Origin: Lewinellaceae bacterium
GTDB taxonomy: Bacteria; Bacteroidota; Bacteroidia; Chitinophagales; Saprospiraceae
NCBI GenBank assembly: GCA_020636005.1
Contig: JACJYR010000005.1
Span: 310,001-374,000, forward strand
Direction of reading: 5' to 3'
DNA length: 64,000 nucleotides
Under the pieces are notes generated by a model that saw only the letters and a list, made by a program, of their open reading frames with translations, was not told where the DNA came from and did no database searches. Position 1 is the first letter of the stretch; each line of letters starts with the position of its first letter. The position numbers and the translations under genes were made by a program. This document shows, piece by piece, positions 49,501 through 59,000 of this stretch.

Positions 49501-52500
49501 TGTAGCTCCCCACGGAATTATGCTTTTTTTATCAAGGACGGCATGAAAGTATATGGGGGTTTCGCCGGTGGAGAGGCTGCCTTGACCGACCGGGTGCCCG
49601 GCAACGAGACCATCCTTTCCGGAGATGTGGACAACAACAACATTTGGGACAGTGGCAACGCCTACCATATAGTTGTTTCTTCCAACGCCAATGATATTGT
49701 ACTGGATGGCCTGACCATCAAAAACGGCTATGCAGATGGTTCCGGGTTTGACTGTGTAGAAGGTGCTGATATTTACCGGAATTCTGCCGCCGTGGTCTTG
49801 TCGAACAACATGACAGCGACCATCAACAACGTGAAGTTCCTGGAGAACTATGCGGATAGTTATGGTGCGGCCGTTTACACAGAATATTCCGGTGGCCATA
49901 CTGCATTTATCAATTGTGAGTTCTCGGATAATTACAGTGATTATTATGGCGGCGCCATTTACACGTACGAGTCGGGCTACAACGGTGGTCATACCAAGGT
50001 GGAGAACTGCCAATTCACGGGCAACTACGCTGATTACTATGGCGGCGCTATTTACTCAGAAGATTCCTATGGCAACGACACCATCAGCAATTGCCAGTTC
50101 ACTGGCAACGAGAGTGATTATTACGCTGGCGCAATCTACCTGGATGGGTCGGGATATAACGAAGACAACTTCACCGCTATACTCGGCTGTACCTTCGAGG
50201 ACAACTATGCTTCTTATTATGGCGGCGCCATCTACTCGGATGCATCTTATGGAAACGATGTGATAGCCGACTGCCAGTTCACGGGCAACGGCACGGACGA
50301 TTACGCCGGCGCCATCTACCTGTACTATTCTGGCTATAACGAAAGCAACTTTACGACCATTACCGGCTGCGGGTTCACAGAAAATTACAGTTATTATGGC
50401 GGCGCCATTTATTCAGAATATTCATACGGCAACGATGTGATAGCCGACTGCCAGTTCACGGGCAACAGCACTGGCGATTATGGCGGCGCCATCTACCTGT
50501 ACGAGTCTGGCTATAACGAAATCAACTATACCACCATAGAGGGCTGCGAGTTTACAGAAAATAACAGTTCCAACGGCGGCGCCATCTACTCGGAATATTC
50601 GTACGGCAATGACACTATCCGCAACTGTCAGTTCATAGACAACACCAGCAGCGAAGACGGCGGAGGGATATATCTGTATTATTCGAGCTACAACGATGAT
50701 AATTATACCACCATCATGGACTGCCAGTTCACTGGCAACACCAGTGGCGAGGATGGCGGCGCCATCATGAGTGAGGACGGCGACGGCAACCAGATAATCC
50801 GCTGTACCTTCCTTGAAAACGAGGCAGTTTATGGTGGCGCAGTCGAGATGTACGATTACAGCTCTTTGATAACCGACTGTCTTTTTGCCAAAAACACGGC
50901 CACCAATGACGGAACCGGCTATGGTGCTGGCGGTGCCCTGTACGCCACTTCAGGTGACCTGCAGGTCGTCAATTGCACCTTTGCCGATAACATTGCAACA
51001 AATCAACCTGGCGGGGCCATTGCCAATGACGATGAGCTTACCTTGACGAACTGCATCTTTTGGGGCAATGTACAGCAGGGCGCCGGCACGATTGCCCAAC
51101 AGCAAGTTTACAACGATGGTGGCACGGTCGAAATATCCTACACCCTCCTGCAGGACACCTTTCCGGCAGATGCCACGGACAATGGCAACAATATCTACTG
51201 TGACCCGCTCTTCACCGATGCTGCCAACGATGACTACACCCTGCAAAGCTGTTCCCCTGCCATCAATGCCGGGGACAACGCGGGCGTAGCAGCGACCGAC
51301 CTTCCGGGCGCCGCCCGCATCCAGGATGGGACCGTGGACATGGGGGCTTATGAAAATACGCCATCACCCTATCGAATCACGGCCATCACGGTGGGCAATA
51401 TCTCCGCTGCCGACTGCAACAATACCCTGTGTACATCGGACGATACTTACACGGCCGATGTCACGGTGACCTATTCGGGCAAACCTGCCAGCGGTACACT
51501 TGCCCTGAGCGGAACGGACATTAACGGGATGGCGCCTTCTGTAGATGTTTCCTCGGCTGGGGCCAATTCCCATACTTTCACGGGCGTTACCTTTAACGCC
51601 GACGGGGAGATGATTGGACTGACGGCCACTTTCTCGGAAGGTTGCTCCATTACCTGCAATGTAGGCACGGCACCTGCGCCTTGTAGTGGCGGCACACCCT
51701 ATACACCTTCCAACATCACCGTATCCGGTTTTGGCTGCTTTGGGCCGGAGGGTACCTATTCGCCCAACGGCACGGTGAACGGGGCGCCTGCCTGGCTGTC
51801 CGGCTTTGGTTTTACGATAGAATGGTCAGGTTCGCAATGGGAGATTGAGGGTATGTCCTTCGTATGGTCTGCCAATTCAACTGGCTCCATCACCAACCTG
51901 CCCTGTAGCGGCGGCTGGACCGACCCAACATTGTGTGCTTTAGGCCCTGGAACTATCGCCCTAAGCGGTGGCTGCGGCAACCTCACTGGCAGCGGCCCCA
52001 GTTGCTCCATCACCGACATCACCCTCGACAACACCAGCGCCTGCAACGGCAACGGCACGACCACGGAAACGGACGACTACTTCACCGCCGACGTGACCGT
52101 TACCTTCGCCTACGCACCCGCTGGCGGCACCCTCACACTAAAAAGAGGCACGACCGTGTTGGCCACGACGACGGACGACCTGACCTGTACCACGACCCAT
52201 ACCTTTACCGGTGTGCAAATGGCCGCCGACGGCAGTTCCATCGTCCTGACGGCGGAGTTCACCAGCGGTTGTACCTTTACCAGCGGCAGCCTCGGCACAG
52301 CGCCGGAGTCCTGCTCCTGTGTACCGCCTACCTTCTCGGCATGTCCGGGCAATCAAATGGTCAGCACGGCCCCGAACTCTTGTACGGCAGTCGTGGAATA
52401 TACCGCCACCGCTGACGGTACATCCCCGGTACTGACTTTTGCCTTCACCGGACAGACCATGGAAGCCGGCAACGGCACGGGCAGCGGCGGCACCTTTAAC

Positions 52501-54546
52501 CTTGGGGTGACGAATGTTGTCATTACCGCCACCAATCCGTGCAGTGGTGTGGGACCAGACTTTACTGGTACACCGGGGGAAAAACCCAGTTCGGCCCTAA
52601 ATATTGATGGGCCTACCTGTGAGTTCACCGTCACCGTGGCGGACAACACCCCGCCGGCGGCCATCTGTCAAAACGCAACACTCAACATTGACGCCAACGG
52701 CATGGCGGGGCTCCTGGCCACGCAAGTCAACAACGGCAGTACGGACAACTGCGGAACGGTGAACCTCCAGAGCGTTTCGCCCAACTCGTTCACTTGCAGC
52801 AACCTGGGCGCCAACCAGGTGACCCTCACCGTCAACGACGGCAACGGAAACACCAACACCTGCAACGCCACCGTCACCGTCCAGGACAACACGCCGCCGA
52901 CGGCCATTTGCCAAAACCTCACCGTGCAGCTCAACAACAGCGGCGGGGCCAGTGTCTCCAAAACACAGATCAACAACGGCTCCTTCGACAACTGCGGCAC
53001 CGTCAACCTGGTCAGTGCCACGCCCTCCGCCTTTAACTGCAACAACATTGGCCCGAACACCGTCACCATGACTGTCAACGACGGCAACGGCAACACCGCC
53101 ACCTGCACCGCCACCGTCACCGTGCAGGACAACACCCCGCCCACCGTCACCTGCAAAAATGCCACCCTCTACCTCGGCGCAAACGGTACCGCCGTGCTCG
53201 GCCCGGCACAGGTCTTCCTCTCCGGCACCGACAACTGCGGCACCGTCAACCCGGCGCTCGTGGCGCCCAGCCTGTTCAACTGCGCCCACGTGGGTACCAA
53301 CGCCGTCAACCTCATCGCCAACGACGGCCACGGCAACACCGCCAACTGCAACGCCACCGTCACCGTCGTGGACAATGCCGCCCCGGCAGCCATTTGCAAG
53401 AACGCAACGGCCTACCTCAACGCCGGAGGTACCGCCACCATAACGGCCGGCCAGATCAACAACGGCAGCGCCGACAACTGCGGCATCGCCAGCCTGGGCG
53501 CTTCCCCCACCTCCTTCACCTGTGCCAACATCGGCGGCAACCAGGTGACCCTGACGGTTACCGACGCAAACGGCAACTCCAGCAGCTGCTACGGCACCGT
53601 CACCGTGGCGGACAACCTGCCGCCCACCGTGGCCTGTAAAAACATCAGCATCGCCCTCGACGCCAACGGCGCCTACGCCCTCTCCCCGGCACAGGTCTTC
53701 GAGGCCGCAGGCTCGTCCGACAACTGCGGCACGGTCAGCCCAGCCAGCGTGTCACCCAGCACGCTCTACTGCTCCAATGTGGGGGCCAACACCGTCACCC
53801 TCACCGCCAACGACGGCCACGGCAACACCGCCACCTGCCAGGCCACCGTCACCGTGCAGCCCTTCGTCACCATCAACAGCATCACGGCAAGCCCGGAAAA
53901 CTGCGGGCAGGGCAACGGCAGCATCGTCGTTTCGGCAACGGCCGGCGGCGGCCAGCTTGGCTATTCCATCGACGGGGGGAACAACTACCAGTTCGGCAAC
54001 ACCTTTGAAAACCTGACCGCCGGCTTTTTCAGCGTCAGGGTGCTGGTCTATGGGGCGCCCGGATGCACCTCCGCTGCCTTCCCGACCACGGTGGGCGCCA
54101 TCGGCAGCACCCAGACATGGTACCGGGACAAGGACGGCGACGGCTATTCCAGCGGGCAGGCCTTTGCCGGCTGCAACGGCTGGCCCGGCCCCGGGTGGTA
54201 CCTCCCCAACCAGCTGGCGGCCACTTCGGGCGACTGCGACGACGACAACCCCAACATCCACCCCGGCGCCCTGGAAATCTGCGACGGCCTCGACAACGAC
54301 TGCAACGGCAGCCCCGAGGCCGCCACCAACACCTGGACCGGCAGCGGCGATGGCACCCAATGGGCCGACCCGGCCAACTGGAGCGACGGCACCGTGCCGC
54401 TGCCCTGCCAGGACGTCGTCATCCCCCCGGGCAACAGCGTCAACGTCGCAACAGGCGTAGAGGCCCGTGGGCGCACGCTCGACGTGCAGCTGAACAGCGT
54501 GCTGACGACACAGCCTTCGGCAACGATGGATATTAAGAACCCTTGA
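43600..54546 (+). CDS. Giant secreted adhesin-like protein with Pmp-like beta-helix (giant 2)
   Basis: A 3648-residue protein. The long n-region and signal core (LPILFCFLLLGSYAKAQ) end near residue 53. Then: the N-terminal beta domain shared with giant 3; an NGKP/WDG-W module; Ig; another module; Ig; a seven-blade SBBP-type propeller (45560-46975; DGFLAKYDTDGNVLW); and Ig. Three beta-helix domains follow, each opening SGTSWADAT- or GDGSSWANATGDLQAA-like (47260, 48340, 49345); the third extends into Tyr-rich GGAIY/CQFTGN rungs. Then come a ~100-aa domain, a module, another ~100-aa domain, HYR, five HYR-like repeats, SprB-like, MopE-like (DKDGDGYSSG) and the common C-terminal module (ARGRTLDVQL, MDIKNP). 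From about 52.9 kb it is almost identical to giant gene 1. No enzyme motif and no canonical T9SS tail. Confidence 0.87.
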   Translation: MKKQFTHLTPKLQSLSFKRIIPAFTALLKAAGLPKALPILFCFLLLGSYAKAQVLADGNGAAAALASSTAVNSSISLPNFTVAAGTDKLLVVTVRGSNNQTISTLTYNSQNLVRLGSPVANGGGRMEIWYLVMGDLGTAVTSDIVATSSGGQLYLAIAAASYQHVDQATPLENLVSDITNTASATSLPISITGNIVDLAVDGISSLGIDSTPASFTVATGQTEEATGSNFQPNGAIRLSTSSKGYAASGPETMDWSISGMGGTVACIHIGAVIRGIATYEMVVTTTNGCSEDGSYGYTALENGKPKYVHTTESNYSIFWDGSKWVLDDSGFTVYENTADTPLPPCGVWDDEYCTFGLVSGCATPACPPNVSIAADPGSSITTGTSVTFTATPTNGGSTPSYQWKVNGGNVGMNQATFTSTTLEDGDVVTCEMTSSEPCADPTMATSNAVTMEVLCPTTTYEVTVTVNTSGNSAIAPVFNPGGGELDGKPFWTGTAGEAQNLRWSAANSRWEIVNTGGTVRMFNTNVSDLNMPCTGWQSNAYGPAVTLSSNGMACGNIIPVPPAASVSIAADPGSSIATGTSVTFTATPTNGGTTPSYQWKVNGGNVGTDQDTYTSTTLANGDEITCEMTSNDPCADPMMATSNAIVMSVTTPVNGSLILLATSSTSSGSSQGNGAAMDASGNTYLTGRFTGSITFGSSTLQSAGGQDVFVVKYNTEGNVVWARRAGGTANDTGAGISVSGNGVYVAGSIGDIANFNTPSSGGSNELTAWGATDGFLAKYDTDGNVLWIRRMGGAIEDVANCVSAVGSAIYVGGSFKETANFNTPSDGSTNTLTAAHVTTYSDGFVAKFDDAGTFLWAKRMGGILFNSTNVYGIGADANGVYATGDYSSTINFNTPHDPSSNTITSSGNNDLFIAGWDASGSFQWARSAGGASDNDKGNAVAVSSSGVYVTGSFRGTAATFSGTTINSAQSTSGNEAFLAKYDASGTLQWVRRAGSVNGDNGFGIAANTDNVYIVGNFNGGGTVPGCCQATFNTPHAYGSNDLFPNSASDIYIAEFDADGTFNWAKRGGGTGVDFGYGVAISGSKASITGYYSMGTADFNTPSASGSNEISTTASTESFFAQYSITAPCSLIPSVSIAADPGNSITPGTSVTFTATPTNGGSTPSYQWKVNGGNVGTDQDTYTSTTLADGDEVTCEMTSNDPCADPMMATSNAITMEVATICTRTYVTTGGTGSGTSWADATSDLAAAISNSCEVWVAEGTYYASSIGNRDASFLPGSGVQVYGGFDGTEMSLSERDVTGNPTILSGDINTPNVHSDNTRTLIRIENLAESVRLDGFYIQNATNEAGDGGVWVTNSAADFANCFFSNHSAYNISALRAENANTNFENCEFNNCGGQRTIINFGIGTMNMVNCSIHDNAGGGGIGNGGGCTLDLVNCLVANNTGPNLNGVAFSNGGTLSLTNCTVVGNTGYDNAGINSSTSATVRNCIFWHNNGGSGISGTHDITYSNIQCGYAGTGNIAENPRFVSSTDFRLGACSSSINAGDNSAVPTGVTTDLGGNARIFNTTVDMGAYENNDGPVTPGRMYVTPTGTGDGSSWANATGDLQAAIDNCAIEEVWVAEGTYKPTAYPYGCVGCNNVRDYAFVLKNGIKVYGGFVGTEAALADRVPGHETILSGDVDNNDIWDDGNAYHVVMAFKSEDILLDGLTIKHGYGLAGGGSPCIEGEGVDRNDGALILSNVTTATLNNVVFMENSGRRTIFNKGSSVTNTLNATNCLVLNNTGGVALSNSQGTMNIINCTVVGNTGFSNPALESSPPATVTNCIFWNNNNKGGIPFGNNVTYSDIQCGYEGTGNIALYPKFLSSTDFRLGDCSPAINAGDNAAVPAGITTDLDGAVRIFDTTVDMGAYENPDGYVPVVPVRMYVTPTGTGDGSSWANATGDLQAALDNCATNEVWVAAGTYKPTAYPLGCTSCSSPRNYAFFIKDGMKVYGGFAGGEAALTDRVPGNETILSGDVDNNNIWDSGNAYHIVVSSNANDIVLDGLTIKNGYADGSGFDCVEGADIYRNSAAVVLSNNMTATINNVKFLENYADSYGAAVYTEYSGGHTAFINCEFSDNYSDYYGGAIYTYESGYNGGHTKVENCQFTGNYADYYGGAIYSEDSYGNDTISNCQFTGNESDYYAGAIYLDGSGYNEDNFTAILGCTFEDNYASYYGGAIYSDASYGNDVIADCQFTGNGTDDYAGAIYLYYSGYNESNFTTITGCGFTENYSYYGGAIYSEYSYGNDVIADCQFTGNSTGDYGGAIYLYESGYNEINYTTIEGCEFTENNSSNGGAIYSEYSYGNDTIRNCQFIDNTSSEDGGGIYLYYSSYNDDNYTTIMDCQFTGNTSGEDGGAIMSEDGDGNQIIRCTFLENEAVYGGAVEMYDYSSLITDCLFAKNTATNDGTGYGAGGALYATSGDLQVVNCTFADNIATNQPGGAIANDDELTLTNCIFWGNVQQGAGTIAQQQVYNDGGTVEISYTLLQDTFPADATDNGNNIYCDPLFTDAANDDYTLQSCSPAINAGDNAGVAATDLPGAARIQDGTVDMGAYENTPSPYRITAITVGNISAADCNNTLCTSDDTYTADVTVTYSGKPASGTLALSGTDINGMAPSVDVSSAGANSHTFTGVTFNADGEMIGLTATFSEGCSITCNVGTAPAPCSGGTPYTPSNITVSGFGCFGPEGTYSPNGTVNGAPAWLSGFGFTIEWSGSQWEIEGMSFVWSANSTGSITNLPCSGGWTDPTLCALGPGTIALSGGCGNLTGSGPSCSITDITLDNTSACNGNGTTTETDDYFTADVTVTFAYAPAGGTLTLKRGTTVLATTTDDLTCTTTHTFTGVQMAADGSSIVLTAEFTSGCTFTSGSLGTAPESCSCVPPTFSACPGNQMVSTAPNSCTAVVEYTATADGTSPVLTFAFTGQTMEAGNGTGSGGTFNLGVTNVVITATNPCSGVGPDFTGTPGEKPSSALNIDGPTCEFTVTVADNTPPAAICQNATLNIDANGMAGLLATQVNNGSTDNCGTVNLQSVSPNSFTCSNLGANQVTLTVNDGNGNTNTCNATVTVQDNTPPTAICQNLTVQLNNSGGASVSKTQINNGSFDNCGTVNLVSATPSAFNCNNIGPNTVTMTVNDGNGNTATCTATVTVQDNTPPTVTCKNATLYLGANGTAVLGPAQVFLSGTDNCGTVNPALVAPSLFNCAHVGTNAVNLIANDGHGNTANCNATVTVVDNAAPAAICKNATAYLNAGGTATITAGQINNGSADNCGIASLGASPTSFTCANIGGNQVTLTVTDANGNSSSCYGTVTVADNLPPTVACKNISIALDANGAYALSPAQVFEAAGSSDNCGTVSPASVSPSTLYCSNVGANTVTLTANDGHGNTATCQATVTVQPFVTINSITASPENCGQGNGSIVVSATAGGGQLGYSIDGGNNYQFGNTFENLTAGFFSVRVLVYGAPGCTSAAFPTTVGAIGSTQTWYRDKDGDGYSSGQAFAGCNGWPGPGWYLPNQLAATSGDCDDDNPNIHPGALEICDGLDNDCNGSPEAATNTWTGSGDGTQWADPANWSDGTVPLPCQDVVIPPGNSVNVATGVEARGRTLDVQLNSVLTTQPSATMDIKNP
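45560..46975 (+). repeat. Seven SBBP-type propeller blades
   Basis: Repeats with D(V/G)F(V/L)AKYDxxGxxxWARRxGG and NFNTP occur seven times; the last is partial (ESFFAQYSI), as expected for a propeller closed by the N-terminal strand. Confidence 0.8.
49830..50850 (+). repeat. Tyr-rich chlamydial Pmp-like beta-helix rungs
   Basis: Alternating rungs of YGGAIYSEYSYGNDxIxxCQFTGN and AGAIYLxxSGYNExNxTTIxGCxF appear about a dozen times. GGA(I/L) and FxxN are the two signature motifs of Pmp repeats. The density of Tyr and Asn is much higher than in the flanking helices. Confidence 0.75.
52642..53860 (+). repeat. Five HYR-like repeats in giant 2
   Basis: Same 81-residue family. The last four units are almost identical to the last four of giant gene 1. 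Confidence 0.88.
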
Positions 54547-54742
54547 GCACCGAATGAAAAGTATGTTGTTTTGCTATGCTGGCTGGTAACATTTTCTGTC
54601 CCCGCAAATACCGGGGCCCGGGGCCCACGCTGTTATTTTTAGGGGAATCGCACCAGCAGGGCAACGTACCAACTGGTAGTTGCAGGATGGAAAAACCTTA
54701 AGGCATAGCATTTTTGAGTAGTATTGGAATTTACCGCAATCG

Positions 54743-54777
54743 AGGCCGGGCAGTTGAAAAGCTGCCCGGCCTTTTTT
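54743..54777 (+). terminator. Rho-independent terminator after giant gene 2
   Basis: AGGCCGGGCAG (54743-54753) pairs perfectly with CTGCCCGGCCT (54762-54772), followed by six Ts. Confidence 0.9.
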
Positions 54778-54946
54778 GTTTTTCACGCAAACACAATACT
54801 ATTAACCTCATTGCAAAGAATCTCCGACCGTCCAAAAGGAATGTCCGGTACATTGGCCTATCTGTCCGAAAGTGGGTGGATACATGGTTAACATCTTTGT
54901 GGCGAAGACTTAATGAAGCATTTTTTATCACCCATTTTGAGTAGGC

Positions 54947-55027
54947 GTTTGATATTGTTTGTGTTTGTTTGAATGGTCTGGATAGTTTGAAATTGTTTGA
55001 TTTAGTTTGAATGGTTTGAAATTGTTT
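54947..55027. repeat. GTTTGA-rich short repeat tract
   Basis: GTTTGA and GTTTGAA recur irregularly with AATGGT or AATT spacers, upstream of the small secreted-protein gene. Related units flank the same gene downstream (55841-55929). Confidence 0.65.
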
Positions 55028-55099
55028 TTTCAGTTTATTCAAAAAGCCAAATACTTAAGTATCAAGCGGCCTACGAAAACAATCTAAATAACTGTTATT

Positions 55100-55828
55100 A
55101 TGAAAAAGCAATTCGTTCTTGCCGCTGCCCTGATGTTGTCCATATCACTTGTACCTTTTGGCAACGCAGCCATCCCGCCAGTAGCCGGCTACGGCCTGAA
55201 AGCAAGCCTGAAAAATGGGCAAGAGGCCATGACCATCGAAATGCAGTTGAGCCATTTGAACAAGCAAAGAACCGTGGTATCGCTTCAGGACATGGAGGGC
55301 AAGGAATGGTTTTCAACCGTCATCTGGAAAAAAGAAACTGCCGGCAAACTGCTGAACCTGTCGGGGATGCCCACCGGCGACTACCTCCTCTGGATAACCG
55401 GCGGAGCAGGAGAGTACCTGCAAATGCTGAACCTGGGCCACGAAACAGTCAAATTGTTCGAGCCAGCCAGCCAGGAAGATCTGGTGGAGGGAACCGTGAT
55501 GTTCACCGGCACAAAAAAGGTGGGCAAGACAATCGCCCGCATTACCCCCGAAGGGAACAAGTCGATTGCTGTGCAATTGGCCAACCTGAAAAAGGAAGCC
55601 ACGACTGTTGCGCTGTATTCGGTCGGGGCAGGCCCGCTTTTGGTACAAAAAATTAAAGATGAGCAGGCGTATGCCAGGAATTTTAACATGGAAGGGATGC
55701 CGTATGGCAGCTATTTCCTCTCCCTCCACACCAAAGAAGCAACGATCTGCCAGTTTTTCATTCTTTCAAAGGATGGTTTGACGTTCGGGCCGGTACAGCA
55801 TTGCCCGGCAAAAAGTACCTTGAATTGA
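55100..55828 (+). CDS. Small secreted protein with internal duplication
   Basis: A 242-residue protein with a clear signal peptide (KKQFVLAAALMLSISLVPFG, cleavage near NAA). The mature part seems to hold two related beta domains: one with MTIEMQLSHLNKQRTVVSL and LLNLSGMPTGDYLLWI, the other with SIAVQLANLKKEATTVALY and NFNMEGMPYGSYFLSL. The (L/M)xGMPxGxYxL pattern is that of strand-turn-strand domains near the ends of Bacteroidota surface proteins (DUF3244-like or T9SS-tail-like), but I cannot assign a family firmly. It stands alone between two GTTTGA repeat tracts, about 230 bp before HTCS 3. Function unknown. Confidence 0.75.
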   Translation: MKKQFVLAAALMLSISLVPFGNAAIPPVAGYGLKASLKNGQEAMTIEMQLSHLNKQRTVVSLQDMEGKEWFSTVIWKKETAGKLLNLSGMPTGDYLLWITGGAGEYLQMLNLGHETVKLFEPASQEDLVEGTVMFTGTKKVGKTIARITPEGNKSIAVQLANLKKEATTVALYSVGAGPLLVQKIKDEQAYARNFNMEGMPYGSYFLSLHTKEATICQFFILSKDGLTFGPVQHCPAKSTLN

Positions 55829-55840
55829 GCGGGTTGATCT

Positions 55841-55929
55841 CGTTTGAAGGTTGTTTAATGGTTGTTTGATGGTTGTTTGCGCAACGATTTCAAACTATTT
55901 TCAAACAACCTTCAAACGACCTTCAAACG
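55841..55929. repeat. 39-bp imperfect inverted repeat of GTTTGAA units
   Basis: The left arm, 55841-55879 (CGTTTGAAGGTTGTTTAATGG...), pairs imperfectly with 55891-55929 across an 11-nt loop. It follows the stop codon by 13 bp and may serve as a transcription barrier. A second short-repeat tract (TGAATGA units) runs from about 55982 to 56060, up to the next start codon. Confidence 0.7.
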
Positions 55930-56056
55930 ACTTATTAAGCCCGGACTTAAGTTTATTGTTTGATGCGAGGTAGGCTTTGGCTTGCCTTGCTTTTTCATAT
56001 TTAATGAGTGAATGATAGAATGAATGAATTAGTGAATGACCAATGACTATTGACCA

Positions 56057-59000
56057 ATGACAAAAAAAATCACCTGTTTCACCCTTTTTTTGTTTTGCCT
56101 CCTGGGCAAAGCCGTTCTTTTGCAGGCTCAATCGCCGCTCGACAACCTCAAAATGGAGATGTTCGAATTGCCCAACGGCGAATTGGGCAACCACGTGCAG
56201 GCCATCGCCCAGGACCAATACGGCTTCATGTGGTTTGGCTCGCAGTACGGCCTGCACCGCTGGGATGGGCGCCATTTTAAAACCTACCTGCACAACCCTT
56301 CCGACCCTAACTCGATTGGCTCCAATTACATCGAATACATCCTGGTGGCCAGGGACGGCTCCCTTTGGCTGGGCTTCTGGGGCGGCGGCATGGATCATTT
56401 TCAGCACGAAACAGGGAATTTCACGCACTACACGGCTTCGAATTGGAAGAACAGTTTGAGTGATGACAATGTGTCCGTCATTTTAGAAGACCGCAAGGGG
56501 ATGATATGGATTGGTACGCTCCAGGGGCTTGACCGCCTCGACCCAAAAACGGGCGAATTTACCCATTACAAAAACAAACGGGGCGATGACAACAGCCTGA
56601 GCGACAACCAGGTAAGGGCTTTGTACGAAGACTCCGAAGGCACGCTATGGGTGGGCACGGGATTTACTTTCAGCGACAACAACAAGGGCGGCCTGAACCG
56701 CTTCCATCCTGAATCGGGCACTTTTACCCGGTACATGTACCGGCAGGGAGATCCGAATGCTTTGGCTGGGCCACAGGTGAGGGCGATGCTGGAAGACTCG
56801 AAAGGCAATTTTTGGGTGGGCACTACCGGCGACGGCTTGCAGAAATTGGACAGGAACACTGGCAAAATCACCCAATACCCCAGCAACCGAAAAAACACCA
56901 ACCTGTACAGCGCCCCACCCTACGACGGCGGTGAGTACCGCCACGTGTCCTGCATTTTTGAAGATAAAAGCAATTTTCTCTGGATCGCCGATTTTTCCAG
57001 CGGGTTCAAAGTAATCGACCCGGCTACCGGCACGTCGAAGCTGTTCCAGCAGGGCGACCGAAGTTCTAAATTGATCGACAACGCAGCGTGGACGGTGAAG
57101 CAATCCAAGGATGGAGTGCTGTGGTTCAGCACAGCGCTTGGCGACGCAAGGGTTTATCGCATCGTACAACGGCCAGAGGTTTTCAAAGCGGTCGTGCTGC
57201 CTACCAAGCAGGGTTTTGTCAGCAGTTTCAGTGAGGACAAAAAGGACAATTTGTGGGTGGCCACACAAGGGTTTTCTGTAGGGAAAATGGCCTTGGACGA
57301 TGAAAAGAAAGGCTTGCAAATCGGCACTGCCGAGCAGGAACAAGCCCTTGCTGGCGCCACAAAAATAGTGGCCGACGACGACGGTACCCTGTGGGTAGTG
57401 AAAGCCGACTCCGCCACTGGCCTTATCCATTTTGACCCAAAAAACAAAACCGTGGAGCGCTATTACCACGACAAAGGCGACCCGAACAGCCTGGTCTCCA
57501 ATTTTATCAACGACATTGTTTTAGACAAAAAAGGCAACCTCTGGGTAGCAACCGAAGATGGCGGCCTGGATTATTTTGACAAAAAGAATAAACATTTCCA
57601 GCATTTCCGCAGCCAAAAAGGGAACGCCAACAGCCTGACCCACAACCACTTGGACAAATTGTTCGAAGGGGACGACGGCAAGTTGTGGATAGTGGGGTCG
57701 GGCAATAAAAAAGAAGGCCGGGCCATTTTCGTCAACCGTTTCGACCCGCAGCAAAAGGCATTTACCAACTACAACCTCAACGGCGTGCCCAACGAAAAAG
57801 ACATTTGGCAAAGCCCGCCCACGCAGGACAAAGAGGGCAACATCTGGCTGTGTTTGGAAAATGGCATTTTGAAACTCGTGCCCATCACTGGCACCTGTGT
57901 TTATTTCGGCAGTACGGTGCTCGGCAAGGACGCCCTGCCGCTGAAAGGCCTGGAACTGGACGACGAAGGCAAGCTCTGGGTAATGGGCCAAAAACTCCTC
58001 AGGTTCGACCCCGACAACGAGACCGTTTTTGCCTACCAGCTTAACGACGGGCTGAAATCCCACTCTTTCCAGAAAGGGGCGATTTATAAAAACGAAAAGG
58101 GCGAAATCTTCCTTGGCGGCCAGTACGGTTTCCATTATTTTAACCCGGACGTGCTGGGCGATTCGTCCAATACGGCCCCCGTGGTTCGCATCACCGACTT
58201 TGAACTGCTGGACCAGTCGGAACAGGCCATTTTCGACAGCCTGCAAAAGGTGGCTTTCTGGAAAAGCGGTGTCCTGCAACTGGACTACAACCAAAATGTG
58301 TTCGCCTTCCGATTCGCCGCCATGGACTTCACCGACCCAGAAGACAACCGGCTCGAATTCATGCTGGAGAATTTTGATAAAACCTGGCGGGTGGCCGATC
58401 AGGAACCCAAGGCCACCTACATCAAGGTGCCGCCCGGCCGCTACCGCTTCCGGGTGCGTGGCGCCAACAGCCTAGGCATCTGGGGCGAGGAGACTGCCCT
58501 GGATGTCGTCATACACCCCCCGGTTTGGATGACGTGGTGGGCTTACTTGCTTTACTTTTTGCTGATAGGGGCGGTGCTGTACGCAGTCTATCGCTTCTAC
58601 CTGGACCGCCGTTTGGAGCAGGCGGAAACGCAGCGCCTGAAAGAACTGGATGTGATGAAAAACCGCCTGTACGCCAATATCACCCACGAATTCCGCACAC
58701 CGCTGACCATCATCATGGGCATGGCCAAACAGGTAAAGGAGAACCCCGGCGACTGGTTTTCCGATGGCATGGACATGATTTCCCGCAACGGCGAAAACCT
58801 GCTGGGCCTCGTCAACCAGATGCTCGACCTCTCGAAACTGGAAAGCGGCAACCTCCCCATCCGCTACATTCAGGGCGATGTGGTGCAATACCTCGGCTAC
58901 ATCGTGCAGAGCTTTCATTCCTACGCCGAGAGCCGGGGCATCCAACTCCACTTCCTCTCAGACCCGGATGAACTGGTGATGGATTACGACCCCGACAAGT

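Noticed and set aside
14682..54546. Canonical T9SS type A/B sorting domain on the giants
   Set aside because: The C-termini are a different ~70-residue module without the usual PNP...Lys-rich tail, so I did not label them T9SS substrates.
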